A program made the translations under genes and the position numbers. 13,612 nucleotides of DNA from positions 1-13,612 of the forward strand of contig JALVEX010000124.1 of the NCBI GenBank assembly GCA_027030435.1, given 5' to 3'. The notes beneath the pieces were generated by a model, which had not been told where the DNA came from, ran no database searches, and worked only from the letters and a program-made list of their open reading frames with translations. Positions 7,053-13,612 of this stretch are shown in pieces. Within the stretch, counting starts at the first letter, position 1. Each line of letters starts with the position of its first letter. Source of the DNA: Paracoccaceae bacterium. Lineage in GTDB: Bacteria > Pseudomonadota > Alphaproteobacteria > Rhodobacterales > Rhodobacteraceae.

Positions 7053-7428
7053 GAAACCGGAAACCCTGCACGACATCACCCTTGAAACCGCTGCCTACCG
7101 CTTTGCCGCGCTCGGCTCGGAGCCGCGCCTCAGCGTGCTGCGCAGCATCGTGCGCGCCGGGCCGGAAGGGCTCACCATCGGCGAACTGGGCGACAAGACC
7201 GGAATACGCGGCGCCACCCTCACCCACCACGTGAAGATCCTCGAACAGGCCGGCCTCATCCGGCGCAGCCGCAAGGGGCGCTCGGTGATCTGCGCCGCCC
7301 CTTCGCTGAGCGAAATCGAAAGCCTCGCCCATTTCCTGATCTGCCAATGCGCGCCGCGCGAGATGGACGCACCCGACGAACAGGCCGGACAGTCGGCGAA
7401 AGGCACACAAGCCGAAAGAAAGGCATAA
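7051..7428 (+). CDS. ArsR/SmtB-family winged-helix repressor
   Basis: A 125-residue DNA-binding protein. Helices leading to the winged helix-turn-helix start at about residue 11. The recognition region (about 51-70) has T-L-T-H-H-V-K-I-L-E-Q-A-G-L-I, the typical ArsR-family pattern, and a basic wing (R-R-S-R-K-G-R-S) follows at 71-78. Cys81 in the wing and Cys98 and Cys100 (C-Q-C) in the last helix could bind a thiophilic metal or metalloid, but no classical C-V-C motif is in the recognition helix. The C-terminal 20 residues are polar and probably disordered. The stop is 4 bases before the permease start, so the two are almost certainly one operon. The inducer is not readable from sequence. 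Confidence 0.85.
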   Translation: MKPETLHDITLETAAYRFAALGSEPRLSVLRSIVRAGPEGLTIGELGDKTGIRGATLTHHVKILEQAGLIRRSRKGRSVICAAPSLSEIESLAHFLICQCAPREMDAPDEQAGQSAKGTQAERKA

Positions 7429-7432
7429 AGCG

Positions 7433-8557
7433 ATGAGCAGTTGTTGTTCCACCGAAAAGCCGGTCACCTCCCCCTCCCTGCTTTCACGGATGGACCGCAT
7501 CTGGCTCCTGATCCCGGCGATTGCACTTCTGATCGCGCTTCTGGATCCGCCCTCGGCCCTGCCGGTGATTGAAGGCGCGCTCGAGAGCTTCATCCGCACC
7601 CTGCCCTTCCTGGCCTTTGCCGTGCTCTCGGTTGCCTGGATGAAAGCCTCGGGCGTCGATTCGCTGATGGCGCGCGCCTTCGAGGGGCGCGAGGGGCGGA
7701 TGATCCTGCTCGCGGCCGCCATGGGGGCTGTGGTGCCCTTCTGCTCGTGCGAGGTCATCCCCTTCGTGGCCGCCCTCCTGGCGCTCGGCGCGCCCGTGGC
7801 GGCCGTGATCGCCTTTCTCCTCTCGGCCCCGCTCATGGATCCGGCGATGTTCTTCATCACCGCCGGCACGCTGGGCACGGGCTTTGCCGCAATGAAGCTT
7901 GCGGCCGCAATCGCGATCGGCATCGGCGGGGGCTTTCTGTTCCGCGCCCTTTCGAAAACTGCGCTCCTCAAGGATCCCCTGCGGCTGAAGCCTGCTTCTT
8001 CCGCCGCCCCCGCCTGCGCCGCCCCCACCTGCGCTGCATCAGCCCCTGCTCCTGCTGCCTCGGAAGAGGAAAGCCATGGCTGCGGCTGCTCGGCTCCCGC
8101 GCTCCCCGGCACCACTGAAAAGCCGCTTCCGGCCTTCTGGCGGGAAGCCTCGCGCCGGCGCGTTTTCCGCGCGCAACTCATTGAAAACGCCCTTTTCCTC
8201 GGCAAATGGCTGCTGCTGGCCTTCCTTCTCGAACAGCTGGTGACCCGCTACGTGCCCGAAGCCTGGATCGCCTCGACACTGGGCGGCGAAGGCCTGGGGC
8301 CGATCCTTCTCGCCACCATCGTCGGCGGTCCGGCCTATATCAACGGCTACGCCGCCATTCCGCTGGTCAAATCCCTGATCGAGCAGGGCATGAGCAACGG
8401 CGCGGCCATGGCCTTCGTGATCGCTGGGGGCGTGAGCTGCGTGCCCACGGCGGTTGCGATCTGGGGCATGGTGAAGCCTCGGGTCTTCCTCATATACGTA
8501 AGCGTCGCCACCATCGGCGCCGTTCTTGCCGGGCTCCTTTGGCAGGCCATCGCCTGA
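7433..8557 (+). CDS. Cysteine-rich permease, UPF0718 / ArsP-like (metal or metalloid efflux)
   Basis: A 374-residue inner-membrane protein with two sets of membrane helices (about 22-170 and 252-372) joined by a polar loop. The hallmark V-P-F-C-S-C-E-V-I-P at 101-110, with G-A-P, and the repeat-like G-G-V-S-C-V-P in the second half (332-338) fit the permease family that includes ArsP, which exports trivalent organoarsenicals, and related copper/zinc-linked exporters. Extra thiols are unusual: Cys4-Cys5 at the N-terminus, and Cys195, Cys200, His215, Cys217 and Cys219 in the loop (180-230), an Ala/Pro-rich low-complexity segment. AAAGG at 7419-7423 supports the start. It is coupled to the ArsR-type gene just upstream. 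The substrate is inferred only to be thiophilic. Confidence 0.8.
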   Translation: MSSCCSTEKPVTSPSLLSRMDRIWLLIPAIALLIALLDPPSALPVIEGALESFIRTLPFLAFAVLSVAWMKASGVDSLMARAFEGREGRMILLAAAMGAVVPFCSCEVIPFVAALLALGAPVAAVIAFLLSAPLMDPAMFFITAGTLGTGFAAMKLAAAIAIGIGGGFLFRALSKTALLKDPLRLKPASSAAPACAAPTCAASAPAPAASEEESHGCGCSAPALPGTTEKPLPAFWREASRRRVFRAQLIENALFLGKWLLLAFLLEQLVTRYVPEAWIASTLGGEGLGPILLATIVGGPAYINGYAAIPLVKSLIEQGMSNGAAMAFVIAGGVSCVPTAVAIWGMVKPRVFLIYVSVATIGAVLAGLLWQAIA

Positions 8558-8633
8558 GGCCTTTCTTCAGCTTGCCGCCGCCGGCCACTTGGAGTATTGG
8601 GAGCGGAAAGAGCATTCGGAGGGGCGGGCAGAG

Positions 8634-9896
8634 ATGTATCGGGTATGGGGCTTCATCGCGAACTACTCCCTGCTGCTGATCTTCGGCGCGATCATCGCCC
8701 TGATCTGGGCCAATCTCGATCCCCACAGCTATCATGCCTTCGTCGATTATCCGCTGCTGGAAAACAGCTGGATCGGCAAGCTCGAATACGGCGAGGGCGA
8801 CGGCGAATATCGCGTGCTCACAGTCCATTATCTCGTCAATGACGTGCTGATGGCCTTCTTCTTCGCCATCGCGGCGAAGGAAGTCTGGGAAGCGATCATC
8901 CTGAAGAACGGCGCGCTGCGCGGCAAGAAGGCCGCCACCCCCCTGATCGCCACGCTGGGCGGCATGATCGGGCCGGTTGCCGTCTATCTCGGCATGGCCG
9001 CAACGCTCTGGCCTGCGACATACAGCGCCGTGGCCCATGGCTGGGCCATTCCCACCGCCACCGATATCGCCTTCTCCTATCTCGTCGGGCGGATCGTCTT
9101 CGGTGCCGGCCATCCGGCCGTGCGCTTCCTCCTGCTGCTGGCCATCGCCGATGACGCCGGCGGCCTCCTGATCCTCGCCATCTTCTATCCGACCCATGAG
9201 CTCCAGCCCGTATGGCTGCTGCTCTCGATCGGGGCGGCAATCACCGTCTATCTTCTCTTCAATCTGTTGCCCCGACTCCTCGATCGCGGCAGCGAACTGC
9301 GGCCCGCCTCCACCTGGGTGCGCAAGCATTTCACTTTCTGGCCCTATGCGATTGCCGGGGCCGTCAGCTGGTATGGCTTTCAGGAGAGCGGCCTGCATCC
9401 GGCGCTCGGGCTGCTGCCGATCGTGCCGACCATTCCCCATGCCGACCGCGCCTTCGGCCTGTTTTCGGAAGCGGAGCAGTATCTTACCGATCTCCTCAAC
9501 TACATCGAACACAAGATCAAGCATTTCGTCGAAATCGTGCTCTTCTTCTTCGGCCTGCTGAACGCCGGTGTCGAGTTTTCGGCCGTAGGCGAACCCACCT
9601 GGCTCGTGCTGGGAGGGCTGCTGATCGGAAAGCCGCTCGGCATCTCCCTTTTCGGCTGGTTCGGGGCGAATGTGCTGCGCCTCGGCCTGCCGGCGGGGAT
9701 GCGGCAGAGGGATCTTGTCGCCGTGGGCTGCGTGGCGGCGATCGGCTTCACCGTGGCGCTGTTCGTGGCCTCCGTGGCCTTCCCGCCGGGCGATGTTCAG
9801 GATGCGGCCAAGATGGGCGCCCTGATGAGCTTCGGCGCCGCCGTGGTCTCGATCGTCATAGGCCGCATCCTGCGCATCGAGAAACGCACCATCTAG
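8634..9896 (+). CDS. nhaA: Na+/H+ antiporter NhaA
   Basis: A 420-residue inner-membrane antiporter that exports Na+ in exchange for protons to control pH and salt. The ion-binding aspartate pair is present in A-I-A-D-D-A-G-G (Asp173-Asp174), and the T-A-T-D-I-A-F-S segment supplies Asp144, matching Asp163/164 and Asp133 of E. coli NhaA. V-N-D-V-L-M-A-F-F-F at about 68-77 and L-N-A-G-V near residue 310 are also typical. An acidic loop (43-60, with several Glu and Asp) replaces the usual first hairpin. The start at 8634 was chosen for GGAGG at 8618-8622 and the expected length. The frame is open upstream to 8526 but overlaps the permease there. It follows the permease after 76 bases and could be its distal operon member or separately transcribed. 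Confidence 0.9.
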   Translation: MYRVWGFIANYSLLLIFGAIIALIWANLDPHSYHAFVDYPLLENSWIGKLEYGEGDGEYRVLTVHYLVNDVLMAFFFAIAAKEVWEAIILKNGALRGKKAATPLIATLGGMIGPVAVYLGMAATLWPATYSAVAHGWAIPTATDIAFSYLVGRIVFGAGHPAVRFLLLLAIADDAGGLLILAIFYPTHELQPVWLLLSIGAAITVYLLFNLLPRLLDRGSELRPASTWVRKHFTFWPYAIAGAVSWYGFQESGLHPALGLLPIVPTIPHADRAFGLFSEAEQYLTDLLNYIEHKIKHFVEIVLFFFGLLNAGVEFSAVGEPTWLVLGGLLIGKPLGISLFGWFGANVLRLGLPAGMRQRDLVAVGCVAAIGFTVALFVASVAFPPGDVQDAAKMGALMSFGAAVVSIVIGRILRIEKRTI

Positions 9897-9915
9897 GGTC
9901 GGCCCGCATCGCTGG

Positions 9916-9933
9916 CCCGCAAATATTGCGAGG
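9916..9933 (+). terminator. Possible hairpin after nhaA
   Basis: CCCGCAA (9916-9922) can pair with TTGCG-A-GG (9926-9933, one bulged A) around a 3-base loop, about 20 bases after the nhaA stop. No T run follows, so it is a weak candidate for a terminator or 3'-end structure. Confidence 0.3.
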
Positions 9934-10050
9934 GCGCAGGGCGGGAAGCGCAGAATGCCGGCCAGCCCGCGCCTGAGGCATTTCACACATGAAAACACTG
10001 TATTTCAGGCCGGAATATCCATAATATGACCGCAAACTCCCATGAAGAAG

Positions 10051-10107
10051 GGGTTGTTAACCCTGAGGCGCCATAAAGAGCCGCACCGATGCGGCGGAGC
10101 AGGAAGG
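10051..10107 (+). promoter_or_regulatory. kpsT leader with hairpin abutting the ribosome binding site
   Basis: A perfect GCCGCA/TGCGGC stem with a CCGA loop occupies 10080-10095, and the Shine-Dalgarno GGAG follows at once (10096-10099), 8 bases before the kpsT ATG. Upstream is a short palindrome, GGGTT-GTT-AACCC (10051-10063). The region 9980-10060 is AT-richer than its surroundings and probably holds the promoter (for example TAATAT at 10022-10027), but I find no convincing -35 element. A role in tuning kpsT translation is suggested by position only. Confidence 0.4.
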
Positions 10108-10767
10108 ATGCTCGAGTTCTCGAATGTGAGCAAATCGTTCTGGACGGGGGTGCAGCGCAAGGTGATCCTTGATCGCGCCTCGTTTCGCGTGGAACTTGGC
10201 AATTCGCTCGGCATTCTCGCCCGCAACGGCACCGGAAAGACAACCCTGATCAACATGATGGCCGGCCTGGAGAAGCCAGACGAGGGCGAAATCATAAAGA
10301 CCTGCCGGGTCTCCTTCCCGCTTGGCTTCATGGGCGGCGTCAACCCGCGCCATACGGGCATGGAAAACGCCCGCTTCATCGCCCGCCTCTACGGGCTCGA
10401 TCCCGATTACGTCGAGGCGTTTTCGCGCTGGATGTGCGATATCGGCGAATATTTCGACATGCCGGTTGCCACCTACAGCCGGGGCATGAAATCGCGCTTT
10501 TCCATGTCGCTCATGCTGGCGATGGATTTCGATCTTTATCTGATTGACGAAGGCATGCCCTCGACAACGGACGTGGAATTCAATCGCAAGGCCGGTGAGA
10601 TCCTGAAGGAACGGCTGGAGAAAACCACCGTTATCATCGTTTCGCACAAGCCGAAAGTGCTGGAAAAATTCTGCCGCTCAGCGGCCGTGCTGCAGGATGG
10701 CAAGCTGCACATGTTTGATACCCTCGAAGAGGCGAAAAGGCTCTATGATTATGCAGTGCAGGAATAG
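10108..10767 (+). CDS. kpsT: KpsT-type ATPase of ABC-2 polysaccharide export
   Basis: A 219-residue nucleotide-binding subunit of the type that powers capsule or related polysaccharide export across the inner membrane (KpsT/CtrD group, usually about 215-220 residues). Walker A is A-R-N-G-T-G-K-T at 38-45. A Y-S-R-G-M segment stands in for the signature motif, and Walker B is D-L-Y-L-I-D-E. I-V-S-H supplies the switch histidine. The first Walker A residue is Ala rather than Gly. The start at 10108 has GGAG at 10096-10099 and gives the family length. An upstream in-frame ATG at 10042 lacks a ribosome site. The gene ends 3 bases before kpsE. The permease partner (KpsM) is not in this window. Confidence 0.88.
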   Translation: MLEFSNVSKSFWTGVQRKVILDRASFRVELGNSLGILARNGTGKTTLINMMAGLEKPDEGEIIKTCRVSFPLGFMGGVNPRHTGMENARFIARLYGLDPDYVEAFSRWMCDIGEYFDMPVATYSRGMKSRFSMSLMLAMDFDLYLIDEGMPSTTDVEFNRKAGEILKERLEKTTVIIVSHKPKVLEKFCRSAAVLQDGKLHMFDTLEEAKRLYDYAVQE

Positions 10768-10770
10768 ATC

Positions 10771-12312
10771 ATGAAACCGAGGGCGAGAAAATTCCGCATC
10801 CGTCCGCCCGCCAGGCCCCGCCCCGATGCCGACGGGGCGGGCAAGGCGGGTGGTGCGGCGGAGCGCGAGATCGCCGATATCCGGCGCGAGGGGCTGACGG
10901 GGCGGCAATTGCGCACGGCCCGGCGCATCGCGATGAAGCACGGGCTGAAGCCGGCTTCGGATTACGATGCGGTGCGCCTGCTGCGCCAGCGCGGCATTGA
11001 TCCCTTCGAGCGCGCCAACCTCCTTGATCTGGTCGTGCCCGGGAGCGGGGAAGATGCCGGGGGCGCCCTCACGCCCGCCACGCCCGAAGAGGGCAGCGTG
11101 CAGCTGCCCCAGACAACCCCGCCGCCTGACACAAACCTCCCTTCGACGGAGCTTGGCAATGCCGAGATGCGCGCCCGCCAGGTGCTCGAGATCCAGCGCG
11201 ACATCGCGCGCCGCCGCCGCCGCCGCCAGCTTTCGCTGCTGCTGCGGCTGCTGATCTTTGTCATACTGCCCACCGTGGCCGCCGGTTACTATTTCGCCAA
11301 TATCGCCACACCGATGTATGCCACGAACTCGGAATTCGTGATCCAGAAATCCGAAGGGCCGGCCTCGGGTGTGGGCGGGCTGCTTGCCGGCACGCAATTT
11401 GCCACCTCGCAGGATTCGATCACCGTTCAGGGCTATCTGCAATCGCGCGATGCCATGCTGAGGCTCGATCGCGATCACGGCTTCAGGGCCGCATTCAGCG
11501 AGGATCTCGTCGATCCCCTTCAGGCGCTGCCCGATGACGCCTCGAACGAGGCCGCCTACAAGCTTTACAGAAAGCATGTGAGGGTGGGTTTCGATCCCAC
11601 CGAGGGCACGCTCAGGATGGAAGTGAGCGCGCCGAGCCCGGAGGCAAGCGCGGAATTCTCACGCGCGCTGATCTCCTATGCCGAACAACAGGTGGACAAC
11701 CTCACCAAACGCCTTCGCGAAGAGCAGATGCGCGATGCGCGCAAGAGTTACGAAGAGGCCGTGGCGGGGGTGCGCGAAGCCCAGCAGAAGTTGATCGAGG
11801 CGCAGGAAAAGGGCAAGCTGATCAGCGGCGATGTGGAAGTGGGGCTCCTGACGAACCGCATTTCCGCGCTTGAAATGGAACTCACCAAAAGCGAGCTGGC
11901 CCTTGAAGAGTTGAAATCCAATCCCCGCCCCAATCAGGCCCGGGTGGCCCCGCTGGAGCGCAAGATCGCGCTCTTGCGCGAAAAGATCGAAGGCTACAGG
12001 AAACAGCTCACCGAAGGCAGCGCTCAGGAACAGTCTATCGCCCGCAAGACAAGCGATCTCGCCCTGGCGCAGGCGGAGCTTGAATCGCGCAACCTGCTGC
12101 TTCAGGCCGCGCTTCAGCAGCTCGAAAGCGCCCGCATCGAAGCCAATCGCCAGGTCCGCTATCTGGCCGTTTCCGTGCCCCCCATCCCGCCCGACGAGCC
12201 CACCTATCCCAGGGTTTTCGAAAACACGGCGGTGGCCTTCCTCGTATTTGCCGGGCTCTATCTGATGGTTTCGCTTACGGTATCGATCCTGCGCGAACAG
12301 GTTTCCTCCTGA
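10771..12312 (+). CDS. kpsE: KpsE/CtrB-like inner-membrane capsule export protein with N-terminal extension
   Basis: A 513-residue polysaccharide co-polymerase/export-type protein that should link the inner-membrane ABC exporter to the outer-membrane channel. Two membrane helices, at about 153-175 and 486-507, flank a periplasmic region. It begins with the typical P-M-Y-A-T-N-S-E-F-V-I-Q (181-192) and contains a long coiled coil (about 300-465, rich in Glu, Lys and Arg). P-P-I-P-P-D-E-P-T-Y-P-R before the second helix is characteristic. The 150 residues before the first helix form a cytosolic extension absent from E. coli KpsE (about 380 residues): a helical R-R-E-G-L-T-G-R-Q-L-R segment, then a Pro/Thr-rich linker and a run of arginines at 146-152. 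AGGA at 10760-10763, inside the end of kpsT, indicates translational coupling. Confidence 0.86.
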   Translation: MKPRARKFRIRPPARPRPDADGAGKAGGAAEREIADIRREGLTGRQLRTARRIAMKHGLKPASDYDAVRLLRQRGIDPFERANLLDLVVPGSGEDAGGALTPATPEEGSVQLPQTTPPPDTNLPSTELGNAEMRARQVLEIQRDIARRRRRRQLSLLLRLLIFVILPTVAAGYYFANIATPMYATNSEFVIQKSEGPASGVGGLLAGTQFATSQDSITVQGYLQSRDAMLRLDRDHGFRAAFSEDLVDPLQALPDDASNEAAYKLYRKHVRVGFDPTEGTLRMEVSAPSPEASAEFSRALISYAEQQVDNLTKRLREEQMRDARKSYEEAVAGVREAQQKLIEAQEKGKLISGDVEVGLLTNRISALEMELTKSELALEELKSNPRPNQARVAPLERKIALLREKIEGYRKQLTEGSAQEQSIARKTSDLALAQAELESRNLLLQAALQQLESARIEANRQVRYLAVSVPPIPPDEPTYPRVFENTAVAFLVFAGLYLMVSLTVSILREQVSS

Positions 12313-12354
12313 GCAACCATCAGGCAATATCACTGGACCGCTGCCCGAGCCTGT

Positions 12355-12376
12355 GGCAACAGCAGGGGATGTTGTC
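12355..12376 (+). other. Small hairpin between kpsE and the phosphomutase gene
   Basis: GGCAACA (12355-12361) can pair with TGTTGTC (12370-12376, one G-T wobble) around an 8-base loop. It lies in the 100-base gap. It might be a weak terminator or leader structure. No T run follows. Confidence 0.25.
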
Positions 12377-12412
12377 ATCACCGGCCGCGATGCCTGAAAG
12401 GGAAACGCCTGC

Positions 12413-13612
12413 ATGAATACGCCCGAGCAAAGCTGCACGCCCAACACCTGGGCCTTCCTGCGCGATCCGATGATCGCCCCCACCGGCTTTCGCGAATATG
12501 ATGCGCGCTGGAAATACCCTGAAGAGATAAACCTCCCCGGCGTCACGGCCCTCGGGCTCGGGCTTGGCACCCAGATGCACCGGCGCGGGATCGAGCCGGT
12601 GATCGCGGTCGGCAACGATTACCGGGATTACTCGCTGGCCATCAAGAACGCGCTCGTGCTCGGACTGATGCAGGCCGGCATCCATGTGAAGGATATCGGT
12701 CCCGCGCTCAGCCCGATGGCCTATTTCGCCCAGTTCCACCTTGATGCACCGGCGGTTGCGATGGTGACGGCGAGCCACAATCCCAACGGCTGGACAGGGG
12801 TGAAGATGGGCTTCGAACGCCCCCTCACACACGGCCCCGGCGAAATGGCCGAACTGCGCGATATCGTGCTTGGTGGCGAAGGTCAGGCCCGGCCCGGCGG
12901 TGCCTATGAGTTCGTCGATGGGGTCAGGGAAGCCTATCTCGATGATCTGGTGGGCGATTTCCGCATGAGCCGGCCGCTCAAGGTCGTCTGTGCCACCGGG
13001 AACGGCACCGCAAGCGCCTTCGCGCCGGAGCTTTTCGAGCGCATCGGGGTCGAGGTTGTGCCGCTCCACACCGAGCTTGATTACACCTTCCCCCATTACA
13101 ACCCGAACCCGGAAGCCATGGAGATGCTCCATGACATGGCCCGCGCCGTGCGCGAAAGCGGCGCCGATCTGGCGATGGGTTTTGATGGTGACGGCGATCG
13201 CTGCGGGGTCGTGGACAACGAGGGCGAAGAGATCTTCGCCGACAAGATGGGCGTCATCCTGGCGCGCGACTGGGCCCGCCTGCATCCCGGCGCCACCTTC
13301 GTTGCCGATGTGAAATCGACCGGCCTCTTCGCCTCCGATCCCGAGCTCCAGGCCCATGGCGCGAAGGCCGATTACTGGAAAACCGGCCACAGCCACATGA
13401 AGCGGCGGGTCAAGGAGATCGGAGCGCTCGCAGGCTTCGAGAAATCGGGCCACTACTTCCTCGCCGAGCCGATCGGGCGGGGATACGATTGCGGGCTTCG
13501 GGTGGCGGTCGAAATCTGCAAGCTTCTCGATCGCCACCCGGAAAAATCCATGGCCGATCTGCGCCGTGCCCTGCCGCGCACCTGGTCAAGCCCCACCATG
13601 TCCCCCCATTGC
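12413..13612 (+). CDS. Phosphomannomutase/phosphoglucomutase, 3' end outside window
   Basis: An open frame of 400 codons runs to the window end without a stop. It belongs to the alpha-D-phosphohexomutase family, which interconverts hexose 6- and 1-phosphates and so feeds sugar-nucleotide synthesis. The phosphoserine loop T-A-S-H-N-P places the catalytic Ser at 121. The metal loop D-G-D-G-D-R is at 258-263. The sugar-specificity loop reads F-E-K-S-G-H, with Glu343 and His347. The final phosphate-binding domain (roughly 100 residues) is missing beyond the edge. AAAGGGA at 12397-12403 supports the ATG at 12413. Position after kpsT-kpsE suggests a role in making the exported polysaccharide, but mannose versus glucose specificity is not decidable from this. 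It may be called manB or algC elsewhere. Confidence 0.9.
   Translation, partial: MNTPEQSCTPNTWAFLRDPMIAPTGFREYDARWKYPEEINLPGVTALGLGLGTQMHRRGIEPVIAVGNDYRDYSLAIKNALVLGLMQAGIHVKDIGPALSPMAYFAQFHLDAPAVAMVTASHNPNGWTGVKMGFERPLTHGPGEMAELRDIVLGGEGQARPGGAYEFVDGVREAYLDDLVGDFRMSRPLKVVCATGNGTASAFAPELFERIGVEVVPLHTELDYTFPHYNPNPEAMEMLHDMARAVRESGADLAMGFDGDGDRCGVVDNEGEEIFADKMGVILARDWARLHPGATFVADVKSTGLFASDPELQAHGAKADYWKTGHSHMKRRVKEIGALAGFEKSGHYFLAEPIGRGYDCGLRVAVEICKLLDRHPEKSMADLRRALPRTWSSPTMSPHC

Noticed and set aside
8490..9998. 502-codon open frame on the minus strand
   Set aside because: Antisense to nhaA. Its composition is rich in Gly, Glu, Gln and His without any domain pattern. It is a codon-bias shadow.
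10058..10063. TTAACC resembling a CtrA half-site upstream of kpsT
   Set aside because: A six-base match without the second half-site is expected by chance.
12320..13537. 405-codon open frame on the minus strand
   Set aside because: Antisense to the phosphohexomutase, whose catalytic loops are all in the plus frame.
1..13612. tRNA, rRNA, CRISPR, insertion sequence, integrase or toxin-antitoxin genes
   Set aside because: I looked for these and saw no supporting sequence. The genes present are ordinary chromosomal families with uniform high-GC codon use.

Overview
The window is high-GC chromosomal DNA, most likely from an alphaproteobacterium of the Rhodobacterales type. Three things suggest this: a VPLPA-type C-terminal sorting signal, a KpsE-like protein with a long N-terminal extension, and SseB-family and uracil-DNA-glycosylase-family proteins of a kind I associate with that order. 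This placement rests on family knowledge and gene style; no marker gene is present. I see no rRNA, tRNA, CRISPR array, insertion sequence or phage gene.

Layout. (1) 2-3275, plus strand: the end of mreD, then mrdA (PBP2) and rodA, joined by ATGA start/stop overlaps. This is the cell-elongation peptidoglycan operon. (2) 3468-4127, minus strand: a secreted protein with a VPLPA-CTERM signal, ending at a strong hairpin shared with the rodA side. (3) 4128-4531: a non-coding divergent region. (4) 4532-5464, plus: a GhrA-type 2-hydroxyacid dehydrogenase. (5) 6962-5492, minus: a uracil-DNA-glycosylase-family protein overlapping an SseB-family gene by 8 bases. (6) 7051-8557, plus: an ArsR-family repressor and a cysteine-rich permease of the UPF0718/ArsP type, a probable metal or metalloid regulator-exporter pair. 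(7) 8634-9896, plus: an NhaA Na+/H+ antiporter. (8) 10108-12312, plus: a KpsT-type ATPase and a KpsE-type inner-membrane protein of polysaccharide export, with no permease gene in view. (9) 12413 to the window end, plus: a phosphomannomutase/phosphoglucomutase, cut off before its last domain.

How the genes fit together: most of the window serves the cell envelope. It covers wall elongation (MreD-PBP2-RodA), a surface-anchored protein, capsule-like polysaccharide export (KpsT-KpsE) and a hexose-phosphate mutase that could feed sugar-nucleotide supply. Between these lie ion and metal homeostasis (ArsR-permease, NhaA) and two small metabolic or repair units.

I do not see a clear new multi-gene system. 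The observations most worth checking are: the CTERM protein, whose only cysteine and a Q-x-A-[IL]-W motif match the signature of Cys-Gln thioester adhesin domains; the arsR gene, which lacks a Shine-Dalgarno site and has a dyad overlapping its start codon; the cysteine-rich permease; and a G8 run in mrdA, from which the -1 frame is open into rodA.
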